Source: Tipula vernalis
Lineage: Eukaryota > Arthropoda > Insecta > Diptera > Tipulidae
Assembly (NCBI GenBank): GCA_958295665.1
Contig: OY282559.1
Coordinates: forward strand, 247,686,764-247,750,763
Direction: 5' to 3'
Length of the DNA stretch: 64,000 nucleotides
Made by a program: the position numbers and the translations under genes. Positions 53,701-64,000 of this stretch are shown piece by piece (position 1 is the stretch's first letter; each line of letters begins with the position of its first letter). The notes beneath the pieces were generated by a model. The model had not been told where the DNA came from. It saw nothing but the letters and a program-made list of their open reading frames with translations, and did no database searches.

Positions 53701-54205
53701 CATTTATGCATAAAAGGAATTATTATCACGAAGCGAAAAACCTCTGCTTCTAGAAAACTTCTATGTGGCAAACATCTAAAGTAAAAATTGTAATAAATAT
53801 TTTATAATATTAAACACGTCAGTAAAAAACCTACCAACTGCTCCGTAAACTTGAGGAAATCCCCACTGTCGCTCAAAACATTCAGTGAGCTCTATTATAG
53901 TCTCATCCATTGGAGGATAATATGTGTGAAACTATCTGTTTCTTGTGTAAAGCAAACGGCTTCATAAAATTCCAACAGCATCTCCCAGACCATGATTGTC
54001 CTACCCCAAACAGTCTAGCCACCGTCCGACATTCAGCTAATAATGCCAAATAGTATAAAGAAATTGCGAACCTCTTATCGATTGCGATACAATTTCTATG
54101 GAATAGACACGTTCATTAAAAGTTTGTCGACCTATTCTGAAGTTCTCATTAAATTTTTGCTCGCTGTACGATGGCACTTGTACCGTCCAATATAAACTTT
54201 CTCTT
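53700..54205 (-). pseudogene. PIF/Harbinger transposase relic with an intron in the catalytic Asp codon
   Basis: Minus-strand reading gives LYWTVQVPSYSEQKFNENFR--RQTFNE, then in another frame LLAECRTVARLFGVG, then QETDSFTYYPPMDETIIEL and FERQWGFPQVYGAV. A 59-bp sequence with GT...AG borders (53776-53834) interrupts here; joining across it gives GAVD-CHIEV, the normal GA-DG-HI catalytic motif of HARBI1-type nucleases, with the Asp codon assembled from both sides (G/AT). Later motifs are decayed. Confidence 0.75.
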
Positions 54206-54209
54206 ATCT

Positions 54210-55480
54210 GAAATGGTTGAAAATGAAATTCTTAAAATATGAATTGAATAAAAACCACAAATAAACTTTAAATGTCAAAAACAAAACATTAAAATCGCCG
54301 GTATATCACAGGATGGCAACACATACCTTCGATAATGTAATGTTTAACTATGTTCGTGAGATGTCACCACTTACCTACTCAGTAAATATATTTTTTATAC
54401 AAAAAAAAAATCGAAAATAAAATTTTTTGATTTTTTAAAATAAAAATGTTTAATGTATTTCTGCAAATTTAACTTTATTTTATATCATTACATAAAATTG
54501 TATGTGTATAATTAAAACATAACTGATGTTGTATTAACTGCCGTACTGCGGCGCCACTTATATTCTCCCTAAATTGATTTAATTATTAAACCCAAAATAA
54601 TACGAGTTTAGCTAAGTCTGAACTTGACACATCGCGGCTAATCTTGAAAAATTTACTATCACTGACAAAAGGTTCCACCCCACCTTATGGCTATGGGGCT
54701 ATTTTTGTTTCAAAGAGGATGCATTAATTTATCTAACTATCCGTTTATGTCATGTACGCGGAAAACCTCTGTGATTTCATGAAAGTAAATACGAATATAA
54801 AATATAAATCTGTATTAACAAGTAAAGGGGGATTATTTTATTTTTTTAGGTTATTTACTTCAACTTACATAATACTTATGTGTACTTTTTTTTATAATAT
54901 TGATTTTACCCATTGTATTACCAATACTTGCAAATTTTTTGGTTAATTTTTGTTGTTTGTGAAAAAAGTCACAGACGTTTTTGTTTATTTAGAGTTTATC
55001 TAAATTATAGATTGGTCTATCTGTAGATGATTTGAGCTTTGTATAACCTTTACCAATTAAAAAAAAATTCAACACCTACAAGAATATTAACTTCAATATA
55101 TACACTCATTTGCACTTTGATTTTAAAGTTACTCTTATATCCCTGATGGCCAAGTTGAAACTAAATCTATTTTAAAGAAATTTGAACCCACAGTTGATGA
55201 TTCTCTATGATTTTACAAACAATTTTGTAAAAACATATTTTTTCTGTAAAGTTCACAAACGGTACGAATCAATAACAAACTATTAAACTGTATGTAATAC
55301 TGTATTAAATTGTTAAATTACTTTATAAGTTTTATAGAATCATGTGTAAACATAAATAACGGTTCTGCTAAAGGTAAATCTTTTTCGCAAATTAATCCTA
55401 ATTTTCGTAAATATTTTTTTTTTCCATGATTCTAAATGCAAAGAATGTGAATGAAAATGTCGGCAAATTTTATGAGATCT
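54210..55480. other. AT-rich stretch, nothing recognised
   Basis: Only short, hydrophobic or low-complexity frames (such as 64 codons at 54752-54946). No repeat shared with other parts of the window was noticed. Confidence 0.5.
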
Positions 55481-55499
55481 TACTGCAAGGCTTTGAAAT

Positions 55500-57210
55500 C
55501 CATATGGCTATTTCCAACAAAACACCCCCAAGTATTCACCCCCATGGTTCGATAACCGGCTTATAAATCGTTAATGTAAGGCCTATGCTAAAATGAAGAA
55601 ATCAAGTTTCGAGCTGAGTCACAGCGAGGAATTTGATATCAATTTCAAATTTAAGTGCAAACCTTATTTGGCTGGTATCCAAGAAAAAATTACTGCCAAT
55701 ACGACCTTCAAAAAGAGATAGCGGGTATGTTTGCTGCATTTTTTCAATATGTCTATCGACCAACCGCCAGTACTGATTACATCAATAAAGCAAGCAATAG
55801 CAACATGACATTCTATGCAAGCGGACATTCTATCAGCTTTAAGGGGTTTAGGAGACGGATATGGGCTGGATGATGTACGCTCATCTATATTAAATACATT
55901 TACGAGTAATTTGGTAAATCCGTTGTGCAAATTGCTGTGAAAAATGGAAAAACTCTAAAATAACTCCAATCTTTAAATCAGGCAAACGGGATGCCGTCGT
56001 ATGTTACAGAGGAATATCAACTTCATCATCAATTCCTAAATTATTTGAACTAGTTGTATGCAACGCTTTTAAATCGACACTAATAGTTAGGTTATGCCTG
56101 ATAGGTCTACATCTACTAACCTGGTTGAATTCACCAGCCAAGTGATAAGCGAGATAGAAAAATATCATCAAGTAGACGTAGATTATACGGATTTCAGTAA
56201 GGCATTTGATTCTATATGTCATCATAAAGTACTTTCATTGGAATACATTAATTGGTTCAAGTCATATTTAACAAACCGTCTACAATATGTAATAATTGGC
56301 AATAAAAAATCCAAAGTTATCAAAGTGACATCGGGTGTTCCTCAAGGATCACATATTGGACCTTGGATTTTTATTGTATTCATTGATTGTATAACCAAGA
56401 TCATAAAAAACTCCAATCTTCTCATATTTGCTGATGATGCTGGCAAACTGCAAGATGACCTTTATAGACTTATTGAGTGGTGCGACCAAAACTCATTACA
56501 CTTAAACATCAAGAAGTGCAAAATTATGCCTTTTCATCGAAAAAGGAATCCGATAATAACGACATACAACATCAATAATAATAATAATTATAATTTATTT
56601 ATAATTTACAACGCTTTGGATACATGCTACTTTGAGCATCATAAGCTCATTTACAATAGTGTGCAGTAATTTGAAAACATATATTTACACAAAAAATCCT
56701 CCAGAGTCCCCAAAACATATTTTTACAGCGAGTTATTCCTTAGCTTGCACAGCTTCAACCACGTTATACTTCTTTTGGAAAATATGCCGGTTGGGTTAAG
56801 CACGTCGCTCCCGTTCCACTACTCAAAAATCTCGGTCCTGGTCGGGTCAATTCGACTTTATAACCGAGCGAGATTTATTATGATTAAAAATAAGTTTAAT
56901 AAAAAAATAAATTTTACGGAAAAATAAAAAATAAACACAACCAATTGACACGAAAGTCAAAGGCTACCTCAATAACAATGTAGTTCAAAGAGTACAAGAG
57001 ATTACTGATCTAGGAATCACCTTCGTTGAAAACGTTAGTTTTAACGGGCATTGCTAAAACAAACTCTATGTTTGGATTTTTCAAACGATGAACTGGGGAA
57101 TTCAAAGATACACAAACTTTATTTACACTATATTTCGCTTATGTAATATCTCAAATGTAAAATGCTGTAATCGTCTGGAATCCTTATAACGATGTGCACA
57201 TGTGGCGATA
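55500..57210 (+). pseudogene. Jockey-like reverse transcriptase relic 1
   Basis: Blocks in several frames: PWFDNRLINR, KCKPYLAGIQEKI and LDDVRSSILN upstream; KITPIFKSGKRDAVVCYRGIS (finger motif); then the 191-codon frame 56094-56669 with MPDRSTSTNLVEFTS, DVDYTDFSKAFDS (motif A), VTSGVPQGSHIGPWIF (motif B), LLIFADDAG (catalytic box) and SLHLNIKKCKIM. After a short non-coding stretch, NNVVQRVQEITDLGITFVENVSFN and FKDTQTLFTLYFAYV-S continue the C-terminal part. This is the usual order for Jockey-clade LINEs. The endonuclease domain is absent. Confidence 0.85.
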
Positions 57211-57459
57211 ACAATGCAGAGAGAAGAGGATAAATTCGATTTTAATCTATCAAAAAACAATTTTAAAAAAAATCGAAAACTTATTTTTTAATTTTAAGTT
57301 TCAACTTTGAAGAACATCATTTTAATTTTTTTTAAATTTTGACCTAATTTTATTATTCTCTAAATTTCTTTTTGTTTTATTAATTTTAAATTTTAATAAT
57401 TGGGGATTATTTTTTTTATGAAATCATAAACAATAATCCTTTGTGATATGATGATGTTC

Positions 57460-58650
57460 TAGATAATTTAAAAAATTTAAAAACCAAGGCTTATCGAAAA
57501 ATAAAAACGGCAATTCGGAAACAGATAAAGTTGGATTCATCAACATCAACTCTAAATTCGACAGATATTTTAATATCAGACATTAAAATTACAAATCTTA
57601 AATCTGATGCAAAATACTTTTGGAAATACTTTGCTATCAAACGTAAAGTTGAAGGGATATCCGGCAACAATCTTCCTATGGAAATGAATCTAAATCGTCT
57701 TCCTCTCAAGAAATAGCCAATATGTTTGACAAATTTTCCCAATCGACATACAAGCAGGAAGATACACATAACTTCAAAAAAGACAACTAGGAAATTATAA
57801 GTTTCGCATTGACTGTAAACGATACTATTGGAGAAGACGAATTTTAGACCGACTAAACTACATATACTGAAAAACTATGCATACCAATTTGATCACCTCT
57901 TTGTAAACTCTTTAACATGCCACTAACTTCAGGAATTTTTCCTACTAAATGGAAAATCCCTAGAACTACTTTCATCTTTAAATCAGGGAAAAGGTATAAT
58001 ATCTCATGTTACAGAGGTATTGCAAACACATCAATTATACCACAATTATTTGAAGTGCTTGTGTACAAAAGCTTTAAAAGTATTATCCCGCGTTATCTTT
58101 CTAACTGTCAGTATGGGTTTATGCCGGGATAGATCCACCACAATAAATTTAGTTGAATTTACGAGAAGTATTGTGAAAACCATCGAAGAACATCAGCAAG
58201 TTAACACAGTATACTCAGCAAAGCAAGATTCCATCAGCTATTGTAAAGCGCTGGAAAGCCTGCATTCCTTTGACTTTTCAACTGACTTTGTAGTCTGGTT
58301 TTACTCGTACCTTTATTGTTGGACGCAAATGCAATCTAGTACAAGCTTCATCAGGAGTTCCTCAACAGTCACATATAGTCCCTTGGATTTTCCTAATATT
58401 TATTGATAGTGTCATCAATGTTATTGTCAACTCATTGGTATTTCTCTTTGCTGATGACCTAAACATCTTCAAAGTCATCGCCAATCCACACGAAGTAATT
58501 TTAGTACAAGATGATAGAATCTGCAAGTTGTATGAAGCCAATTAACTCTTCCTTAATTTTAACATACACATATGCAAAATTATGTTTGTTATGTATTTCG
58601 ACCGAAAAACTATACTTTTCAATGGCAGCAAAATCAACGGGTTAGCTACC
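57460..58650 (+). pseudogene. Jockey-like reverse transcriptase relic 2
   Basis: A second, separately decayed copy of the same family as 55500-57210: RLPLKK preceded by SDAKYFWKYF, MPLTSGIFPTKWKI, FIFKSGKRYNISCYRGIANTS, RYLSNCQYGFMPG, RSTTINLVEFT, a damaged motif A region, SGVPQQSHIVPWIFLIFIDS, LVFLFADDLNIFK and FNIHICKIMF. It reaches further into the finger domain than copy 1 but ends earlier. The two lie head to tail about 250 bp apart. Confidence 0.85.
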
Positions 58651-58669
58651 TAACTTAGAAGAAAGAAAT

Positions 58670-59370
58670 CAAGAAACACAATTATTAAAGTGCGGCCCAA
58701 GGGGATCACTACATTTGGCTGAAAAAAAAATCCAGAAATTGTAAAATCCAGAATAATTGAAAACGTTAAATCGATAATCGTTAAAGCGATACCATACTAA
58801 CCCAACGAATTAAGCCAACCGCAACACAACTTGAAACATTTGTGGTAGAAGTGTTTGAAAGGTTGACGGTGCAATTTCCATTTTCATAAATATTAAGAAC
58901 TTTACGGGAAAACTCAAATTTTATAGATATTTTATGGACGTAATTTAATAATTGTGTTTCTGAATTTTTTTTTCCTGGATATTTTCGGGATTTTCAGTTT
59001 CTGTATTATTTTTTTCTAGTAGCCAACCCGGATTTTCAGACAGATATCAAAGGAGGGTTCGCTACCTTATCTAGAAAAAAAAAATACTGAAACTAAAAAT
59101 TACGAAAAACTAAAATCCAGAAACACAATTATCAAAGTACGGTCCAAGTTAAAATTACAAATTGTAAAATGTCTATAAAATTTGAGTTTTTCCGTAAAGT
59201 TCTTAACATTTATGATAAAGGAAATTACTTCCCCAACCTTTCAGACACAGACCAAAGGAATTGTATCGATCATATCGCTTCTACTAATAATTCTACTACA
59301 AATGTTTTAAGTTATTTTGTAGTTGGCTTAATACGTTAGATTAGTATGGTATCGACGAATGTGGAGCACT
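58670..59370. repeat. Inverted-repeat (foldback) structure, ~200-bp arms
   Basis: Left arm about 58785-58985 (containing CGATACCATACTAA, AAGCCAAC and TAAGAACTTTACGG) pairs with right arm about 59140-59355 in reverse, at perhaps 85 per cent by eye. The spacer contains direct copies of a GCTACCT-A-CTAGAA word. No target duplication was identified, and there is no coding capacity. Confidence 0.7.
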
Positions 59371-59565
59371 GATGAAACTCTGCGTTAATGCTTATTTACT
59401 CAATTGCCATTTACCCTCCTTTTTCGTAAAGAAATTTCATTTACCATTTACACAGTTGCAAAAAGGTAAATTAAGCATTTACCCGATTTTTGGTTCGCAG
59501 CGTTTTATGCGTTAAAAAAAAACTGATAGAAATTATTTATTTTAATTTTATTGGTATGTATTTAG

Positions 59566-60734
59566 ATGTCTGTGAAGTTAGCACGAAAATTCATACCGAA
59601 AAGATTTTTTTTTTATTTATGGGTTTGTTTCCTTGCTAAATTAGATATCAGCCCGAAAATCTATGAAATATAGAAGAAAATTATGTCTGTGAAGTTAGCA
59701 CGAAAATTCACACCGAAAAGTTTTTTTTTTATTTATTGGTTTGTTTCCTTGCTAAATAAAATATCAGCCCGAAAATCAAGAGAAATATAGAAGAAAATTG
59801 CAATTCATCCCGAATTTTTTATTTTTTATTAAATGAAACACTTAACATTTTGCAATACAACTAATGCTTTAAAAACATGTTTTAATTAAAGGTGTTCGTT
59901 CAAAAAATATTGTTAAGAAATCACGGGGTTCACTTAGTAAACGGACCATTATTCTCTAACAATTCCATACATTTCAAATGAATAAAATTTGTACGTTTTG
60001 GAGATCACATAGCGCCGTTCTCAGAGATGTCTACCTCAAAAGGCCTATGGCCGGCCCTTCGACACATTCGGCCCTTTGACCATTCGGCTCTTCGACCCAT
60101 TCGGCCCTTCGACCCATCCGGCCCTTTGACCCATTCGGCCCTTCTACCCATTCGGCCCTTCTAACCATTCGGCCCTTCGACCCATTCGGCCCTTTGATAT
60201 CATTCCCTCTGAGAAAAGCGATATATGAAATTTTAAAAGGTAACAAATTATATTCATTTGAAATGTGTGGAATTGTTAGAGAATAACGGTCCGTTCACTA
60301 AGTGAACCCCGTGATTTCTTAATGAATTTTTTTTCATATAACAACTAAGGATGAATAAACATCTGGCCATAGCCCTTTTGAGGTAGACATCTCTGAGAAC
60401 GGCGCTATGTGATTTCCAAAATGTACAAATTTTATTCATTTGAAATGAATGGAATTGTTAGAGAACAACGGTCCGTTCACTAAGTGAACCCCGTGATTTC
60501 TTAATAATATTTTTCAAACGAACACCTTTAATTAAAACATGTTTTTAAAGCATTATTTGTATTACAAAATGTTAAGTGTTTCATTAAATAAAAAATAAAC
60601 AATTCGGGATGAATTGCAATTTTCTTCTATATTTCTCTTGATTTTCGGGCTGATATCTAATTTAGCAAGGAAACAAACCAATAAATAAAAAAAAACTTTT
60701 CGGTATGAATTTTCGTGCTAACTTCACAGGCATG
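59566..60734. mobile_element. 1.17-kb foldback element with central minisatellite
   Basis: The ends read (C)ATGYCTGTGAAGTTAGCACG inwards and are flanked by an 8-bp duplication GTATTTAG (59558-59565 and 60735-60742). Arms of about 350 bp (59690-60046 and 60376-60734) are near-perfect inverses; the left arm has an extra ~120-bp tandem copy of the terminal segment. An extra copy of an internal arm segment lies at 60245-60340. An 8-bp duplication is seen with hAT, P and Merlin transposases, so a class cannot be fixed. No protein is encoded. Confidence 0.85.
60045..60200. repeat. ~17-bp minisatellite CATTCGGCCCTTCGACC
   Basis: Eight or nine copies of CATTCGGCCCTTYGACC in the loop of the foldback element. 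It is the most GC-rich stretch of this neighbourhood. The minus-strand frame of repeated Arg/Glu/Gly words (60031-60246) is a product of the repeat. Confidence 0.95.
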
Positions 60735-60742
60735 GTATTTAG

Positions 60743-62370
60743 GGGTGGTTTTAGTCCAGAAATAGTAAACTTCACTTCTTAAGTGTTAAGTACATGTTTA
60801 GAAAACATTTTGTACCTATGTTCGATCAAAAAAGTAACAAAATCCTATTTATTAACTATGTTGAGCTGCTTCAGGATTGTTTTTACACCGCTAAAATGTT
60901 ATAAAATTTTTCTTCATTTTTACTTAATATATGATTAAAAAAAGAGGGCCCCCAAAAAGGATTTTTTCAACTCTTAGGTTTAGAGATCTACTTTTTCGTA
61001 ATCAGCGCCCCAAAAACTTAAGCTGATTAAATCAGCTTTGTGTTTCTTTAACTTACTCATGTTTAATTCATTTTTCCAAGGCGAAATAAAATATGGTTTA
61101 ATTTGATTTAATTTAAAATTTTAATTAAGAAAAAATTGATTTACATTTAGATTTAGTTGTTAAAAATGTAACTTGGGAAATCATGAATCCTTGTTCTTTG
61201 TCAGTTTAACCTCGAAAAACAATGAAGTTCCTAAGATTCTCGAAATAAACCGATATGAAAGGTAGACTTTATTTATATGAAAGAAATGTATATTTGGTAG
61301 AATCAAACACACCATATGAATTGAATTATTTATAGAACGTAGATAGGCAACCAGTATATTTAAATATATTACTTAATGAATAAAATGTGATAAAAATCAG
61401 CATATTTGAACTTAATGCTAAATTAAAAAAAAATCCAAATACACTAAATTTATCAAGATTTATACTACTTGGGATCTCACAAAGCTAATCCCTTTAAACT
61501 TAATAACGGATCAAAGCGTATTAATGGACAATGTGTTACGATAACCGACCGCACGACCACACACCGCAATCAGACAGTAACGTTATGTGATCGTACGACC
61601 ACCTACCGCAATCAGATATCCCGCAATCTCCATCGGCAGCACATGCCGGCTAATGCACAGTCTGGACGGGGGGGAGGGGGGGGGGATCGATGAAGGTGGA
61701 GCCTTACTGGGACTTAGGGGCTGCAAAAAAAATAATCAAGATAACCGTCCACGCATATCCAACACTCGCCTCCCTGATCCTCCAAAAAGCTAAACAATCA
61801 TACTTTCTTTGACAATGAGCATTTTAACAATTAAATTTTATTCATTTGGTTTTAATGGTATTGTAAGAAAAAACCATTGATCTCTAATGAAATGGATACA
61901 GTATACAACGAAAATAACATTGAAAACAACAACAAGAAATGGAACAAATTTTTTATATAGTTTTACCGGTCTTTTTATATACTCCTCTTGCTCTAAAAAC
62001 CTATTTCCGAAAAAGTGCTGTACTCGCACAAATTATATTTCGAGAAATAAAATTTTGTAATTAAATTACAAAAATATTTTATAATATATTACTAAAATCA
62101 ATGTATTTAATTAGTTATATCAAATTTTGATCAATAAAATTTGGTTTTACCTATTTTCTTTCAATAATTTGATAAATTAATTACCATTTCTCCCTTGAAA
62201 TTTGAAATGCACCCCTGAAAAATAAAATAAAATTCGAGTGGAACGTCAAAAATTGTATGTGCATTTTATTTATGCATGCATATTACATATTTATTGATAC
62301 ATCATTTATAAAAACATTTGATTAAAATTAATAAAATAAAATAAAATTAATTTAAATTTAATAATTCTTT
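60743..62370. other. AT-rich stretch with an isolated G-run, no gene recognised
   Basis: A more GC-rich island at about 61490-61790 has two copies of ACCACMYACCGCAATCAGA and a G-run GGGGGGGAGGGGGGGGG at 61668-61685 capable of forming a G-quadruplex. Open frames here (74 and 68 codons) show no domain. Confidence 0.5.
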
Positions 62371-62377
62371 TTAAAAG

Positions 62378-63440
62378 CTATTCATGTCTGAATATAATTA
62401 ATCGGCTTAATTGTTGCCTTATATGTGTTGTGTTGGCTTCGTTTATTTGTTTCGAAATTTGAGAAAATTTTATTTTAATGTAACATTTTATAATAGTTTT
62501 TGCCAACTTATATATGTGATTATTTCCAATTTCCGTGTCATATTGGTGGGCATGTAACGATGGAAACAATTTATTAATATTAAAATCTTGTAAGATTCTT
62601 AACGCCAATCGTTCATCTTGATGTTTGTTTTTAAAGTTTATGTTCGCGTGTTTAAAATATTTATTTGTGACTAAGCACAAATCAGTCACATCTTTAGATG
62701 GAATTATCAGTCCCCCTCTAGTTTTAGAAAACAATAACTTTAGAGCTGTTGGATGAGCCCCACCAAATTCAGAATGCAGTGAGTTAATACATTCAGGACA
62801 TTTAATAATTCGTCATCTAACTAAATCGAATAAAACTATGGATAATTTCGTGAATAAACAATTACTTACATCGCAAAGCTGCCTTTCTGAGTTATCATGC
62901 ATTTCGGTCGAAGCGTCAGGATTACAAATTGGATAAGGCTGATCCAGCACAGTTTGTGAATCATAAGATGTCAAAGGTTGCGCCACTACCGCAGCCAAGG
63001 GTTCAAAAATTTCCTGTTCCAATTAAATTTTTTTGTTATTAGTACCTGAACATTTTTATTTTAAATAAATTTTAATTTTACCTTTTTAGGAATTTTATTT
63101 GGAACTACATCCTTGGAAGTCAAAATAAATCTATTGCCAGCCCAAATTATAGCATCTGATGGAAAATGTAGAGAGCAAACACGTAATTTATCATATTTTG
63201 CAAACATCCAATAGTCAGTGATTCTCAAATTATCGCTCCAAATTTTTTTCAACGCTTCACTTTTAGGAAATCTGAAATTATGCAATTATAATTTTTCAAT
63301 TTAAAGAATAAAATTTTACTTTATGTACTTACGAAAATAAGGTGACCTGAGAATTCTTTTTATTTCGCTTCGTCTCACAATTTGGCACGACACGATCTCT
63401 TTTGATTTGAATTTATTTTTCAAATTTCCCAAAATTTCCA
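62378..63440 (-). pseudogene. P-element/THAP-type gene lacking the catalytic core
   Basis: An N-terminal THAP zinc domain is encoded in two pieces: VVPNCETKRNKKNSQVTLF at about 63400-63340, then FPKSEALKKIWSDNL, RVCSLHFPSDAI and DVVPNKIPKK in 63061-63285. A GTAAGT...TTTCAG intron of about 60 bp lies between them. A second GT...AG interval near 63020-63080 leads to EIFEPLAAVVAQPL (62813-63022). One TGA later the same frame continues as IIKCPECINSLHSEF and the 118-codon frame 62378-62734 (TRGGLIIPSKDVTDLC, ending RQQLSRLIIFRHE), the normal C-terminal tail of P-type transposases. The RNase H-like core and GTP-binding insert are missing. The first THAP Cys reads as Arg, and no start Met is found. 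Confidence 0.8.
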
Positions 63441-64000
63441 TCTTTGCAATTTTTAAATTGTTAATTATATTAAATAACAATTAGATCAAATTCTTAAAAA
63501 CAACTCACAATAATAAAATTCACAAACACAATAATTCAACACAATAATAAATTTCACGAATGGCACTGAACTACAAACGATACAGGAAACAGGAATGATT
63601 TAAAAACAAAGACATCGACTTCTTAAATATTACAAAATACTCGTATATATAATATATATATGTATATTCTTTATATACCTACTATCTTAGCTACAATACA
63701 AAATTTGGAAGAACGTTTATTTAAATCCGTAATTAAAACCTAAACTAAAATATTACCTTTATGACTTCCAATAAAATAAGGACGACGGACAATAGACTAT
63801 ATTGTTTTTAAATACTTATGGGAATTTCCAAATGATTGGAAATTTGGCTATTTAAAAATAAACATATGCTTTATGATTTTCTTCAACAATGAAGCTGATT
63901 TAATCGTTAGAATGGTTTATATAACATTTCTAACAGTTTTAACCCTATTCCAACCAACATATTTTTATTACACATCCAATACACTAAAATAATAATTAAT
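63441..64000. other. AT-rich flank of the THAP gene
   Basis: No coding signal. It lies upstream of the THAP gene in that gene's orientation and so would hold its promoter, but no terminal inverted repeat or target duplication of a P-type element was found. A short TATATA-rich run occurs near 63645-63665. Confidence 0.5.

Noticed and set aside
60031..60246. Arg/Glu/Gly-rich repeat protein
   Set aside because: It is produced by the 17-bp minisatellite in the foldback loop.

Overview
The window is an AT-rich, extremely transposon-rich stretch of animal nuclear DNA, most likely from an insect. The evidence is the mix of element families (BEL/Pao, errantivirus-like Ty3/Gypsy, Penelope, R1/I-type and Jockey-like retroposons, Tc1, piggyBac, PIF/Harbinger, P/THAP, PIF1-type helicase), spliceosomal introns inside transposase genes, a tRNA-derived SINE with a long poly(A) tail, long (TA)n and other microsatellites, and no bacterial gene organisation. 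The species cannot be named from the sequence. I recognise no confident single-copy host gene, tRNA, rRNA or CRISPR array. Almost every coding signal belongs to a mobile element, mostly broken.

Layout. 1-2040: remains of a Penelope-like element (minus). 2170-4430: composite low-complexity and tandem repeats enclosing the 3' end of an R1/I-type retroposon. 4470-12430: a decayed Tc1 transposase split by BEL-1 (5014-12353), a BEL/Pao element with apparently identical 640-bp LTRs, a 5-bp target duplication and only one evident frameshift. 13560-17150: a decayed PIF1-type (Helitron-like) helicase split by a 2.8-kb DNA transposon with ~180-bp terminal inverted repeats and a 4-bp duplication (CACG). 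17150-19246: nothing recognised. 19247-26148: BEL-2, with four reading blocks; its two LTRs carry two different hairpin insertions at exactly the same base. 26149-31830: a third, older BEL element on the plus strand, cut by a SINE, a ~600-bp dispersed repeat and a 3.1-kb transposase element. 34160-36098: a Tc1-like element with a spliced transposase gene and an inverted copy of its own 3' end, sitting beside ~300 bp of (TA)n. 36662-37344: second copy of the dispersed repeat. 40330-42830: second copy of the composite satellite region. 43020-45380: an errantivirus-like Gypsy relic interrupted by a piggyBac relic. 46220-47540: relic of an unnamed transposase family. 49240-52045: Gypsy relic joined to an R1-like endonuclease relic (to 52960). 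53700-54210: Harbinger relic whose catalytic Asp codon is split by an intron. 55500-58650: two Jockey-like reverse transcriptase relics. 58670-59370 and 59566-60734: foldback structures. 62378-63440: a P/THAP-type gene that keeps the DNA-binding end and the C-terminal tail but has lost the catalytic core.

The genes do not form a pathway. The window reads as layers of nested insertions whose order can be worked out from target-site duplications: BEL-1 is younger than the Tc1 it splits, the CACG-flanked transposon is younger than the helicase it splits, and the SINE and the 3.1-kb element are younger than BEL-3. The best leads are the paired but different hairpin insertions in the BEL-2 LTRs, the core-less THAP gene, the intron-bearing Tc1 and Harbinger genes, the near-intact BEL-1, and a 36-bp near-perfect RNA-type hairpin at 33762-33837.
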